A stretch of 64,000 nt of DNA from CAYGLV01 sp964351025 (lineage in GTDB: Bacteria; Actinomycetota; Thermoleophilia; Gaiellales; Gaiellaceae), in assembly GCA_964351025.1 (NCBI GenBank), contig CAYGLV010000005.1:1-64000 (forward strand), in the 5' to 3' direction. Position 1 is the first letter of the stretch; each line of letters begins with the position of its first letter. The notes beneath the pieces are model-generated. The model was not told the DNA's origin, did no database searches, and worked only from the letters and a program-made list of their open reading frames with translations. This document shows positions 42,653 through 50,853 of this stretch, in pieces. The translations under genes were made by a program, and so were the position numbers.

Positions 42653-43915
42653 CTAGCCGAGCACTTGACGCACGAGCGCGGCGATCGTACCACAGAGAGC
42701 CTCCGCCTCGGCCTGCGTCTCGGCCTCGGCGAGCACCCGGACCACGGGCTCGGTGCCCGACGGCCGCACGAGCACGCGCCCGCGCCCGTCGAGCTCGACG
42801 TTCAATCGCGCAGCCTCGTCGAGCACGCTGCGGGGCAGCTCGCGGCGGGTCACGCGGACGTCGAGCCTCGCCTGCGGATATCGGGGCATCACGGCAGCCG
42901 CCTCGGCGAGTGTGCGCCCCCGCACTGCGGCACAGAGCAGCAGCGCCGAGGCAAGACCGTCGCCGGTGACGTGATCCCGGAGGTAGATGACGTGACCGGA
43001 CTGCTCACCGCCGAGCAGGCCGCCCTCACGCCGGAGCGCCTCCAGCACGTAGCGGTCGCCAACGTCTGTGACCACGACCCTGATCCCGCGTTCTTCCATC
43101 AACCGGTGGAAGCCGAGGTTCGTCATCACCGTCACGGCGACGAGGTCGACGCCGAGGTGGAGGGCGAGCACGGCGAGAATCTGATCGCCGTCCACGATCG
43201 CCCCGCTCCCGTCCACTGCGAGCATGCGGTCGCCGTCGCCGTCGAAGGCGAGGCCGAGATCGTGCCCGCCCGCGCACACCGTCTTCTGCAGCAGCGCAAG
43301 GTTGGTCGCCCCGCAGCCGAGGTTGATGTTCGTCCCGTCCGGAGCGGCTCCGATCGCAGTGACCTCCGCGCCGAGTTGCCGGAACGCATCAGGGCCGATC
43401 ATCGAATAGGCGCCGTGGGCGCAGTCGACGGCGATTCGCAGGCCGGTGAGATCGGAGCCGAAGCGCTCGACGACGTGCTCGACGTAGCTGTCGGCCGCGA
43501 CATCGACCCGGTCGATCGCACCGCCGCCGACGGCCGGAGCATCAAGGAGAGCCTCGATTTCCTCCTCGTCGGCATCGGTCAGCTTCCTGCCCTTGGCGTC
43601 GAAGAGCTTGATGCCGTTGTACTCGGGCGGGTTGTGCGAGGCGGAGACGACGGCGCCCAGATCGAGCGCGAGCAGGGCGACGGCAGGCGTCGGCAGCACG
43701 CCGGCGAGCACGGCATTGCCGCCTGCGGCCACGACGCCACGAGCGAACGCCTCCTCGAGCTCGGGCCCCGAGGCTCGCGTGTCGCGACCCACGAAGACGC
43801 GACCTCGCCCCGACCAGAGCGTCGCGGCCTTGCCGAGCTTCTCGACGAACTCGACGGTCAGGTCCTGGCCGACGATGCCGCGGACACCGTCCGTGCCGAA
43901 GTACCGGCGGGCCAT
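42653..43915 (-). CDS. glmM: phosphoglucosamine mutase
   Basis: A 420-residue GlmM converting glucosamine-6-phosphate to the 1-phosphate. The phosphorylated serine is in VVSASHNPPEYNG, the Mg site is AFDGDGDRM, the sugar-binding loop is GGEQSGH and the phosphate loop is RPSGTEPVVR. N-terminus RYFGTDGVRGIV is diagnostic. Next to glmS, same strand, so both amino-sugar steps are adjacent. It follows rpsI by eight bases and probably shares the rplM-rpsI transcript. At 420 residues slightly short of the usual 445. Confidence 0.96.
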   Translation of the reverse strand: MARRYFGTDGVRGIVGQDLTVEFVEKLGKAATLWSGRGRVFVGRDTRASGPELEEAFARGVVAAGGNAVLAGVLPTPAVALLALDLGAVVSASHNPPEYNGIKLFDAKGRKLTDADEEEIEALLDAPAVGGGAIDRVDVAADSYVEHVVERFGSDLTGLRIAVDCAHGAYSMIGPDAFRQLGAEVTAIGAAPDGTNINLGCGATNLALLQKTVCAGGHDLGLAFDGDGDRMLAVDGSGAIVDGDQILAVLALHLGVDLVAVTVMTNLGFHRLMEERGIRVVVTDVGDRYVLEALRREGGLLGGEQSGHVIYLRDHVTGDGLASALLLCAAVRGRTLAEAAAVMPRYPQARLDVRVTRRELPRSVLDEAARLNVELDGRGRVLVRPSGTEPVVRVLAEAETQAEAEALCGTIAALVRQVLG

Positions 43916-43923
43916 GGGCGTCC

Positions 43924-44319
43924 TTAGCGTTTCGAGAACTGCGGAGCCTTGCGGGCCTTGTGCAGCCCGGCCTTCTTGCGCTCGACGATGCGGGCGTCGC
44001 GCGTCAGGAAGCCCTCCCGCTTGAGCGGGATGCGCAGCTCCGGATCGGCCTCGACAAGGGCGCGGGCGATCCCGTGGCGGACGGCGCCGGCCTGGCCGCT
44101 CGGGCCGCCGCCGTGGACGCGCACGCGGAGGTCGTACTGGCCCTCGGCGTCGGCGACCTTGAGCGGCGCCAGCAGGAGCGCACGGTGCGTCGCGCGTGGG
44201 AAGTAGTCCTCGAGCGTGCGCCCGTTGAACCACGTCGTACCGTCGCCCGGGCGGAGGATCACGCGCGCGACCGAGGTCTTGCGCTTGCCCGTGCCGAGAT
44301 ACTGGACCTTGTCTGCCAT
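43924..44319 (-). CDS. rpsI: 30S ribosomal protein S9
   Basis: A 131-residue S9: GTGKRKTSVARVIL at the N-terminus, GGGPSGQAGAVRHGIARALV in the middle and the invariant C-terminus KARKAPQFSKR that reaches the P-site tRNA. ATG overlaps the rplM stop by one base (TGATG). Confidence 0.98.
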   Translation of the reverse strand: MADKVQYLGTGKRKTSVARVILRPGDGTTWFNGRTLEDYFPRATHRALLLAPLKVADAEGQYDLRVRVHGGGPSGQAGAVRHGIARALVEADPELRIPLKREGFLTRDARIVERKKAGLHKARKAPQFSKR

Positions 44320-44753
44320 CAACCCTCCAGCTTGAGCGGCTTCGGCGCCTGCGCCTCGTGGGGATGATCGGGGCCGGCGTAGATCTTGAGCTTCAGGAGC
44401 TGTGCCGAGGCGAGCTTGTTCTTCGGCAGCATCCCCTTCACCGCCTTGCGCAGCACGTCCGTCGGGCGCCGGTCGAGCTGCTCGCGCAGCGTGCGGCTCG
44501 TGAGCCCGCCGGGATAGCCGGAGTGCCGGTGGTACATCTTCTGGTCGAGCTTCTTGCCGGTGACCGCAATCTTCTCCGCGTTGACGATGACGACGAAATC
44601 CCCTGTATCGGTGTGCGGGGTGTACTGCGGCTTGCCTTTCCCCCGCAACGTGTCGGCGATGCGCGTGGCAAGGCGCCCGAGGGTCTGCCCATCGGCGTCG
44701 ACGATGTACCACTGGCGGACGATCTCGCCCGGTTTTGCGCTGTATGTCTTCAT
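44319..44753 (-). CDS. rplM: 50S ribosomal protein L13
   Basis: A 144-residue L13: WYIVDADGQTLGRLAT, GDFVVIVNAEKIAVTG, KMYHRHSGYPGG and AVKGMLPKN are family blocks. It heads the rplM-rpsI(-glmM) operon. There is no evident Shine-Dalgarno; a terminator-like hairpin with a T5 tract ends eight bases before the ATG, suggesting leader control. Confidence 0.98.
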   Translation of the reverse strand: MKTYSAKPGEIVRQWYIVDADGQTLGRLATRIADTLRGKGKPQYTPHTDTGDFVVIVNAEKIAVTGKKLDQKMYHRHSGYPGGLTSRTLREQLDRRPTDVLRKAVKGMLPKNKLASAQLLKLKIYAGPDHPHEAQAPKPLKLEG

Positions 44754-44760
44754 GTCACGG

Positions 44761-44783
44761 AAAAAGTGCGCCGTAGAGGCGCA
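44761..44783 (-). promoter_or_regulatory. attenuator-like leader hairpin upstream of rplM
   Basis: On the minus strand TGCGCC (44783-44778), loop TCTAC, GGCGCA (44772-44767), then CTTTTT, ending eight bases before the rplM ATG. A TAGGAT hexamer just upstream (complement near 44794-44799) could be the -10. Stem plus T-run directly ahead of a ribosomal protein gene resembles L13-leader attenuation; this is inference. Confidence 0.45.
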
Positions 44784-44857
44784 TCGGCGGCGAATCCTAG
44801 CAGCCCTCGCACCCTGGCCGCAGCGACGCGCCAGGGCACGAGGGAACGACGTGGGTC

Positions 44858-46087
44858 TTATCGAGCCGGTTCGGGGAGGGGCTGCGGCGCGCGCTTGACG
44901 AGAGCGATCCACAGCGCCGGTGCCACGACGAACGCGGTCGCACCGATTGCAAGCGCGTTGACGCCGAGCCGGCTGTAGGCGACACCGCCGAGGAGCGCCA
45001 GGCTCGCCCCGAACAGGCCCGCGAGGAGATCGGAGAAGCCGACGAGCTTGCCCCGCTCCGCCGGCGCGGCGTAATCCGTGAGCTCGGCCGCCGCTGCGAC
45101 GTACGCGAGGTTCCAACCCAGTCCGAGCCCGAACAGCGAGACCGACATCCAGAACACGCTCGCAAACCAGACCAGGCCGACTGTCGAGGCCGCCATCACG
45201 ACGAGCCCGGCGACGAGCGCGTGGCGACGGCCGACCCGGTCAATCAGCTCGCCGACGCCGAGGACGAGTGCGTACATGCCGACGATGTGGGCGCTGATGA
45301 TCGTGAAGACGTCGGCCTGGCGGTGGTGGTGACCGACGGCGACGTAGCCGGACAGGTTCATCACGGCGGTCATCACACCGAAGCTCGCGAGGGCGGCAAG
45401 CATCGCCGTCGGCACGCCGGGCCGCCGGAGGATCTCCCCGAGTGGGGCCGCGGGCAGCGCGGCGGCCGCCGGATCCCGCGCATGTGCTTGCGCTGCCGCA
45501 AACCGGTGCGGGTCGGGCCGGATCGAGAGCGCGACGAGCAGGCCGACCGCCGAGATGCCGGCCGCGACGAGCCACGGCACGACGAGCCCATCGAGGGTGA
45601 AGTCCTTGCCGCCGAAGAGCGGACGCCAGAGGAGCGGGCCGAGCGAGGCGCCGGCAAGGGCGCCCAGCAGGACGTACGAGATGCCGCGGGCCCGCCGCTC
45701 GCTCGGATAGATGTCGGCGGCAGCGGTGCGCGTCAGCTGGATCGTCCCCGCGGAGGCTCCGATCAGTCCAAAGCCGACGATGACGAGCGGCGCCGACGCG
45801 ACCGCGCAGCCGAGCGCCGTCGTCAGGCAGCCCGCAATCCCGAAGACGAAGCCGCCGGCGAGCACCGGCACCCAGCCGTGGCGATCCCGGGCGCGGCCGG
45901 CCGGGAAGGCGGCGAGCGCTGCTGCGGTGAGGAAGATCGCGGGCCCGAGCCCGAGGATGCTCTCGATCCCGGTCACGAGCACGAGCGTGACCGTGGCGAC
46001 CGCGACCGTGAGCTGGAGCATGCCCGACATGCACGTCAGGCAGAGCGCCAGCAGCACAGTGTTGCGGCGGACCGGGTAGTCGCTCAT
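44858..46087 (-). CDS. MFS transporter
   Basis: A 409-residue major facilitator permease with about 12 helices in two halves. The loop 2-3 motif appears as GRARDRHGWVPVLAGG and its second-half echo as DRVGRRHALVAGL; a His-rich periplasmic or cytosolic loop (GHHHRQAD) is present at mid-protein. Substrate unknown; general form resembles drug/metabolite exporters. Its ATG (46087) shares a CATG with an upstream in-frame ATG of the divergent acylphosphatase frame. Confidence 0.85.
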   Translation of the reverse strand: MSDYPVRRNTVLLALCLTCMSGMLQLTVAVATVTLVLVTGIESILGLGPAIFLTAAALAAFPAGRARDRHGWVPVLAGGFVFGIAGCLTTALGCAVASAPLVIVGFGLIGASAGTIQLTRTAAADIYPSERRARGISYVLLGALAGASLGPLLWRPLFGGKDFTLDGLVVPWLVAAGISAVGLLVALSIRPDPHRFAAAQAHARDPAAAALPAAPLGEILRRPGVPTAMLAALASFGVMTAVMNLSGYVAVGHHHRQADVFTIISAHIVGMYALVLGVGELIDRVGRRHALVAGLVVMAASTVGLVWFASVFWMSVSLFGLGLGWNLAYVAAAAELTDYAAPAERGKLVGFSDLLAGLFGASLALLGGVAYSRLGVNALAIGATAFVVAPALWIALVKRAPQPLPEPAR

Positions 46088-46169
46088 GCAGGCTCTCGTC
46101 CGTCGTGGAGCGCACGATTACGGGAATGGCGCAGGGTCTGCCGGAGCTCCATCGGGCGAGGATACGCAT

Positions 46170-46436
46170 CTGATCAGGCGTCGCGTCGTCGTGTCGGGCC
46201 ACGTGCAGGGCGTCTTCTTCCGCGAGACGGCGCGGCGGCGGGCGCTCGCGCTCAGCGTCTCGGGCTGGATCCGCAACAACCCGGACGGCAGCGTCGAGGC
46301 GGCTTTCGAGGGCGCCGAGGACTCGGTCGAGCGGCTCGTGGACTTCTGCCGCGAGGGCCCGCGCGGGGCGCGGGTCGAGTGGGTGGACGTGATCGCCGAG
46401 GAGCCCGAGGGGCTCAGCGGCTTCGACGTCCGGTGA
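46170..46436 (+). CDS. acyP: acylphosphatase
   Basis: An 88-residue acylphosphatase, hydrolysing acyl phosphates. The phosphate-binding loop and catalytic Arg are in SGHVQGVFFRETAR and the catalytic Asn in GWIRNNPDGSVE. Start chosen at CTG 46170 because GCGAGGA lies about eight bases before it and the length then fits the family; an ATG at 46086 would add 28 non-conserved residues and overlap the divergent MFS start. Confidence 0.82.
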   Translation: MIRRRVVVSGHVQGVFFRETARRRALALSVSGWIRNNPDGSVEAAFEGAEDSVERLVDFCREGPRGARVEWVDVIAEEPEGLSGFDVR

Positions 46437-46439
46437 CCG

Positions 46440-46538
46440 TCAGCCGAGCTCGACCAGCGTCTTGCGGATCGACTCGCAGGTCGCAGCGAAGACGTACGGG
46501 GGGAGGGAGCCGATGCGCCGGAACTCGTACCCGCCCAC
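46440..46538 (-). pseudogene. possible N-terminal remnant of a PLP aminotransferase
   Basis: A 32-codon frame (GTG 46538 to TGA 46440) begins GGYEFRRIGSLPPYVFAA, closely resembling the start of alanine/LL-DAP-type aminotransferases (E-F-R-R-I-x-x-L-P-P-Y-V-F-A), then ends after SIRKTLVELG. Nothing of the rest of such an enzyme follows. It may be a decayed fragment or a short peptide gene. Confidence 0.25.
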
Positions 46539-46540
46539 CG

Positions 46541-46657
46541 CTACTCGTCGTCGCTCTCGTCCTCGTCCCAGCCGTCGTCGGAGTCGTCGTCTGAGTCGTC
46601 GTCCCCGTCCGGCTCGGTGCCCGGGATCACCAGCTCGTCGTCGTCGAACAGCGCCAT
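46541..46657 (-). CDS. 38-residue acidic micro-protein downstream of guaA
   Basis: ATG at 46657 starts four bases after the guaA stop; GGGAGTAGAGAG immediately before it is a strong Shine-Dalgarno. The product is 38 residues, starts MALFDDDELVIPG and has roughly half of all residues Asp or Glu with one Trp. No family is recognised. Position and ribosome-binding site make translation likely. The acidic run could bind metal or a basic partner. Confidence 0.5.
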   Translation of the reverse strand: MALFDDDELVIPGTEPDGDDDSDDDSDDGWDEDESDDE

Positions 46658-46661
46658 CTCT

Positions 46662-48239
46662 CTACTCCCATTCGATCGTGGAAGGCGGCTTCGACGAGAT
46701 ATCGAGAGCCACCCGGTTCACCTCCGGGATCTCGTTGATGATGCGACTCGAGATCGTCTCCAGCACGTCGTACGGAAGTCTGGCCCAGTCGGCGGTCATC
46801 GCGTCCTCGGAGGTGACGGCGCGGATCACGATCGGGTAGGCGTACGTGCGCTCGTCGCCCTGCACGCCGACCGACTTGATCGCGGGCAGCACGGCGAATG
46901 ACTGCCACAGCTCACGGTACAGGCCGGCCCTGCGGATCTCCTCCTGGAGGATCGCGTCCGCGGTGCGCAGCACGGAGAGCCGCTCGCGCGTCACCTCGCC
47001 GATGATCCGAATCGAGAGCCCCGGACCCGGGAAGGGCTGGCGCCAGACCATCGGGTCCGGCAGGCCGAGCTCCTCGCCGACCCGGCGCACCTCGTCCTTG
47101 AAGAGCGCTCGCAACGGCTCGACGAGCTCCATGCGCATGTCGGCGGGGAGGCCGCCGACGTTGTGGTGCGACTTGATCTTCGCGGCCACGCCGTCCTCAC
47201 CGCCACCTGACTCGATCACGTCCGAGTAGAGCGTCCCCTGGACGAGGAAGCGGACGTCGCCGAGCTGCCGGGCCTCCTCCTCGAAGACGCGGATGAACTC
47301 CTCGCCGACGATCGAGCGCTTCTCCTCGGGATCGGTCACCCCTTCGAGGCGGGAGAGGAAGCGCTCCTCCGCCCGCACGTGGATGAGCGGCACGTGAAAG
47401 TGCCCGGCAAACGTCTCCACCACCTGTGGCGCCTCGTTGGCGCGCAGCAGGCCATGATCGACGAAGACGCAGGTCAGCTGGTCACCGACAGCCTTGTAGA
47501 CGAGCAGCGCCGCCACGGCGGAGTCGACACCGCCCGAGAGCCCGCAGATCACCTTCTCTGAGCCGATCTGCGCCCGGATCCGCTCGACCTGCTCCTCGAT
47601 CACGGCAGCGGCCGTCCACGAGGGCGGCGCGCCCGCGACCGCGTAGAGGAAGTTCTTCAGCAGGTCCTGGCCGTGGGGGGTGTGGACGACCTCGGGGTGA
47701 AACTGGACGCCGTAGAGCCGCCGCCCGAGATGCTCGAAGGCGGCGACGGGGGTCGCCGCCGACTCACCGGTGATCGTCGCGCCGGCAGGTGGAGCAGTCA
47801 CGGTGTCGCGGTGGCTCATCCAGACCGTGAGCTCCTCGGGAAGTCCCGCGAAGAGGGCGCCGTGCGCAGCTCGGAGCGCGGTCTTGCCGAACTCGGACTG
47901 GCCGGTCCGCTCGACGGCGCCGCCGAGCTCGAGCGCGAGCAGCTGCGCGCCGTAGCAGATGCCCAGCGTCGGCACGCCGAGCTCGAAGATCTCCGGATCC
48001 AGGCGCGGAGCCCCCTCGGCGTACACCGACGCCGGGCCGCCCGAGAGGATGAGCGCGAGCGGGTTGCGCGCCCGCACCTGCGCCGCGGTGACATCGTGGC
48101 CGACGAGCTCGGAGTAGACGCGTGCCTCGCGCACGCGGCGGGCGATCAGCTGGGCGTACTGGCCGCCGAGATCCACGACGAGCACGGGCCGCTCCTCGGG
48201 AGCGGGCTCCGGCGCCGGTAGCGGGACGACCTGGCCCAT
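46662..48239 (-). CDS. guaA: GMP synthase (glutamine-hydrolysing)
   Basis: A 525-residue GuaA converting XMP to GMP. Glutaminase domain: nucleophile Cys in LGICYGAQLL, His/Glu in QFHPEV. ATP-pyrophosphatase domain: P-loop LSGGVDSAVAA and the C-terminal dimerisation domain ending ISSKPPSTIEWE. The ATG overlaps the guaB stop by one base (TGATG). An N-terminal Pro/Glu-rich extension of about 18 residues precedes the family core. Confidence 0.97.
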   Translation of the reverse strand: MGQVVPLPAPEPAPEERPVLVVDLGGQYAQLIARRVREARVYSELVGHDVTAAQVRARNPLALILSGGPASVYAEGAPRLDPEIFELGVPTLGICYGAQLLALELGGAVERTGQSEFGKTALRAAHGALFAGLPEELTVWMSHRDTVTAPPAGATITGESAATPVAAFEHLGRRLYGVQFHPEVVHTPHGQDLLKNFLYAVAGAPPSWTAAAVIEEQVERIRAQIGSEKVICGLSGGVDSAVAALLVYKAVGDQLTCVFVDHGLLRANEAPQVVETFAGHFHVPLIHVRAEERFLSRLEGVTDPEEKRSIVGEEFIRVFEEEARQLGDVRFLVQGTLYSDVIESGGGEDGVAAKIKSHHNVGGLPADMRMELVEPLRALFKDEVRRVGEELGLPDPMVWRQPFPGPGLSIRIIGEVTRERLSVLRTADAILQEEIRRAGLYRELWQSFAVLPAIKSVGVQGDERTYAYPIVIRAVTSEDAMTADWARLPYDVLETISSRIINEIPEVNRVALDISSKPPSTIEWE

Positions 48240-49729
48240 CACGGCCGCCGGTAGTTTGGCGCCTCTTTCGTGATCGTGACGTTGTGTGGATGGCTCTCGC
48301 GCAGGCCCGCGCCGGTGATCCGGACGAACCGGGTCTCCGCCTTCATCGCCTCGATCGTCGCGGCCCCGCAGTAGCCCATCGCCTGCCGCAGGCCACCCAC
48401 TAGCTGGTAGACGATCGGGCGCAGCGGCCCCTTGTAGGGCACGCGCCCCTCGATCCCTTCCGGCACGAGCATCTCGACGTCCTCGACGTCGCCCTGGAAG
48501 TAGCGATCTTTCGAGTAGCCGCGCGCCTTCATCGCGCCGAGCGAGCCCATGCCCCGATACTCCTTGAAGCGCTCGCCCTGAACGAGCATCACGTCGCCGG
48601 GGCTCTCGTCGGTGCCCGCGAGCATGGAGCCGATCATGACGGTGTCGGCGCCGGCGGCGATCGCCTTCGCCACGTCGCCGGACGAGGTGATGCCGCCGTC
48701 GGCGATCACCGGCACACCGTGCCGTGCCGCCACCTCGGCGCAGTCGAAGATCGCGGTCACCTGCGGCACACCGACCCCGGCGACGATCCGAGTCGTGCAG
48801 ATCGACCCCGGGCCGACCCCGACCTTCAAGCCATCGGCTCCGGCCTCGATCAGCGCCTCTGCCGCCTCGCTCGTGGCGATGTTGCCGGCGATCAACTGCA
48901 CGTCGAAGCGGGACTTCACCGCACGCACCATCTCGGGCACCGCCCGTGAGTGGCCGTGCGCGGTGTCCACGACGAGGACGTCCACCTCGGCGCCGACGAG
49001 AGCCTCGACACGCTCGAGGGCGTCCGGGCCGACGCCGACGGCCGCGCCGACGCGCAGGCGGCCGTGCTCGTCCTTGGACGCAAGCGGGTACTTGATCCGC
49101 TTCTGGATGTCCTTGACGGTGATCAGGCCTTGCAAGCGCCCGTCCGCGTCCACGATCGGGAGCTTCTCGATCTTGTGGCGATGGAGGATCTCCTCGGCCT
49201 CGGCGAGCGTCGTGCCGACCGGGGCGGTGACGAGGTTCCGGCTCGTCATCAGCGCCGAGACGGGCCGGCCCCGAGCTTCGCCCTCGAAGCGGAGGTCACG
49301 GTTGGTGAGAATGCCGACGAGGACGCCGCTCTCGTCGGTGATCGGCACACCGGAGATGCGGTAGCGAGCCATCAGCTCGAGCGCATCCGAGACAAGATCG
49401 TCGGGCCGGAGCGTCACCGGCTCGACGATCATCCCCGACTCCGAGCGCTTGACCTTGTCCACTTCTGCCACCTGCTCCTCGATCGAGAGGTTGCGGTGGA
49501 CGATGCCCAAACCGCCCTCGCGAGCGAGTGCGATCGCGAGCCGGGCCTCGGTGACGGTGTCCATCGCCGCCGAGACGATGGGGATCTCGAGCGCGATCGT
49601 CCGCGTCAGGCGTGTACCGGTGGCGACGTCATTCGGCAGCACCGACGACTCCGCGGGCAAGAGCAGAACGTCGTCGAAGGTGAGGCCTTCCCGGCCGAAC
49701 TTCGCGTCCCAGTCGAGCTCACGCTCCAC
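48239..49729 (-). CDS. guaB: inosine-5'-monophosphate dehydrogenase
   Basis: A 496-residue IMPDH, rate-limiting for guanine nucleotides. Catalytic Cys in GPGSICTTRIVAG, N-terminal LTFDDVLLLPA, two CBS domains between about residues 95 and 215 (RYRISGVPITDE, KIEKLPIVDADG) and the flap EGRVPYKG. GTG at 49729 is preceded by AAAGGGG. A hairpin lies in the 158-base gap from pfkB. Confidence 0.97.
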   Translation of the reverse strand: MERELDWDAKFGREGLTFDDVLLLPAESSVLPNDVATGTRLTRTIALEIPIVSAAMDTVTEARLAIALAREGGLGIVHRNLSIEEQVAEVDKVKRSESGMIVEPVTLRPDDLVSDALELMARYRISGVPITDESGVLVGILTNRDLRFEGEARGRPVSALMTSRNLVTAPVGTTLAEAEEILHRHKIEKLPIVDADGRLQGLITVKDIQKRIKYPLASKDEHGRLRVGAAVGVGPDALERVEALVGAEVDVLVVDTAHGHSRAVPEMVRAVKSRFDVQLIAGNIATSEAAEALIEAGADGLKVGVGPGSICTTRIVAGVGVPQVTAIFDCAEVAARHGVPVIADGGITSSGDVAKAIAAGADTVMIGSMLAGTDESPGDVMLVQGERFKEYRGMGSLGAMKARGYSKDRYFQGDVEDVEMLVPEGIEGRVPYKGPLRPIVYQLVGGLRQAMGYCGAATIEAMKAETRFVRITGAGLRESHPHNVTITKEAPNYRRP

Positions 49730-49754
49730 GTGCCAACGCCCCTTTCCTGCACAA

Positions 49755-49786
49755 GAGCCCAGGCGCCGCTCGGGTCGCCTGGGCTC
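49755..49786. terminator. strong hairpin between pfkB and guaB
   Basis: Perfect 11-base inverted repeat GAGCCCAGGCG / CGCCTGGGCTC with a ten-base loop, in the gap between the pfkB stop and the guaB start. On the minus strand it is followed by TTGTGC. It could end pfkB transcription or act as an attenuator for guaBA. Confidence 0.55.
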
Positions 49787-49887
49787 GAAATCCGTCTGCC
49801 GCGCGAAGTCTCAACTGGCGATCGATCGTACCAGGGAGATCCGACCGACTCACGACGGCACGCGGCCACCCCGTCGTCCAGTCCCCT

Positions 49888-50853
49888 CTAGGAAATCGGC
49901 GCAGCCGACTCCCTGTCGAGCTCTGACAGCTCGACAGCGGGTGAGAGTCGCAGCGCCTCCTTCGGGTCGAAGCGGCCGGCACCGACCAAGAGCGTGGAGG
50001 CGGCACCGGAGGCGACGGCGAGGCGCAGCGCGTCGCTCGGCTGCCGGCCGGCGATCCGCGCAGCGAGGAACGAGGCGAGCAGCACGTCGCCCGCGCCGAC
50101 CGTCGAGGCAGGCTCGATCGGCGGCGTGAGCGCTTTGTAGCGGCGAACCTGGCGGTCCTCGCGGAAGAGCGCGAAGCAGCCCGAGTCGCGCGTGATGTGC
50201 ACGTTGCGCGCTCCCAGCTCGGCGATCGCATCGAGCGCCATCAGGAAGTCCGCGTCGTCCTCGAGCTCCTGGCCGACGAGCAGCTCCGCCTCGCGCTGGT
50301 TGGGCGAGATGAGGTACGGCTCCGCTTCGGTTCCGAGCCGAAGCGACTCACCCTCGCTGTCGAGCACCACTTCGACGCCGCGGCGGGTGAGATCGCGGAC
50401 AGCCTCGGCGTAGAAGCCGTCCTCGACGCCTCGGGGCAGCGAACCGGCGAACACCACGTACTCGGCGCCCTGAGCGAGGTAACGCAGCTTCTCGAGCAGC
50501 ATCTCCAGCTCCTCGGCGGTCACCTTCGGCCCCCACTCGTTGATCTCGGTGTACGAGCCGACCGTGGGGTCCACGACGGCCGTCGACGTGCGCGACTCGT
50601 CGGAGATCCGGACGAAGTCGTTGAGGATCGCCTCGGCGGTCAGCTCCTCGACGATCCGCGTGCCGGTGCGCCCGCCGGCGAGCCCGGTTGCGATCACCGG
50701 CACGCCGAGTAGCTTGAGTGCCCGAGCGACGTTGATCCCCTTGCCCCCGGCGAGCGTGACGCCCTGGCTCGCGCGGTGCCGGTGGCCGAACTGGAAGTTG
50801 GGCACCGTCAACGTGCGGTCCAGTGCGGCGTTCACGGTCACGGTGATGATCAC
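49888..50853 (-). CDS. PfkB-family 1-phosphofructokinase-like sugar kinase
   Basis: A 321-residue ribokinase-fold kinase of the FruK/LacC type: N-terminal TVNAALDRTL, substrate loop GGKGINVARAL, and the catalytic ATP-binding motif STVGAGDVLLASFLA with Asp as base. Expected to phosphorylate fructose-1-phosphate or tagatose-6-phosphate; no PTS genes are nearby. GTG overlaps the upstream carboxypeptidase stop (GTGA). Confidence 0.87.
   Translation of the reverse strand: MIITVTVNAALDRTLTVPNFQFGHRHRASQGVTLAGGKGINVARALKLLGVPVIATGLAGGRTGTRIVEELTAEAILNDFVRISDESRTSTAVVDPTVGSYTEINEWGPKVTAEELEMLLEKLRYLAQGAEYVVFAGSLPRGVEDGFYAEAVRDLTRRGVEVVLDSEGESLRLGTEAEPYLISPNQREAELLVGQELEDDADFLMALDAIAELGARNVHITRDSGCFALFREDRQVRRYKALTPPIEPASTVGAGDVLLASFLAARIAGRQPSDALRLAVASGAASTLLVGAGRFDPKEALRLSPAVELSELDRESAAPIS

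Noticed and set aside
46086..46169. ATG at 46086 as acylphosphatase start
   Set aside because: Adds 28 non-conserved residues and overlaps the divergent MFS start; the CTG at 46170 has a better ribosome-binding site.
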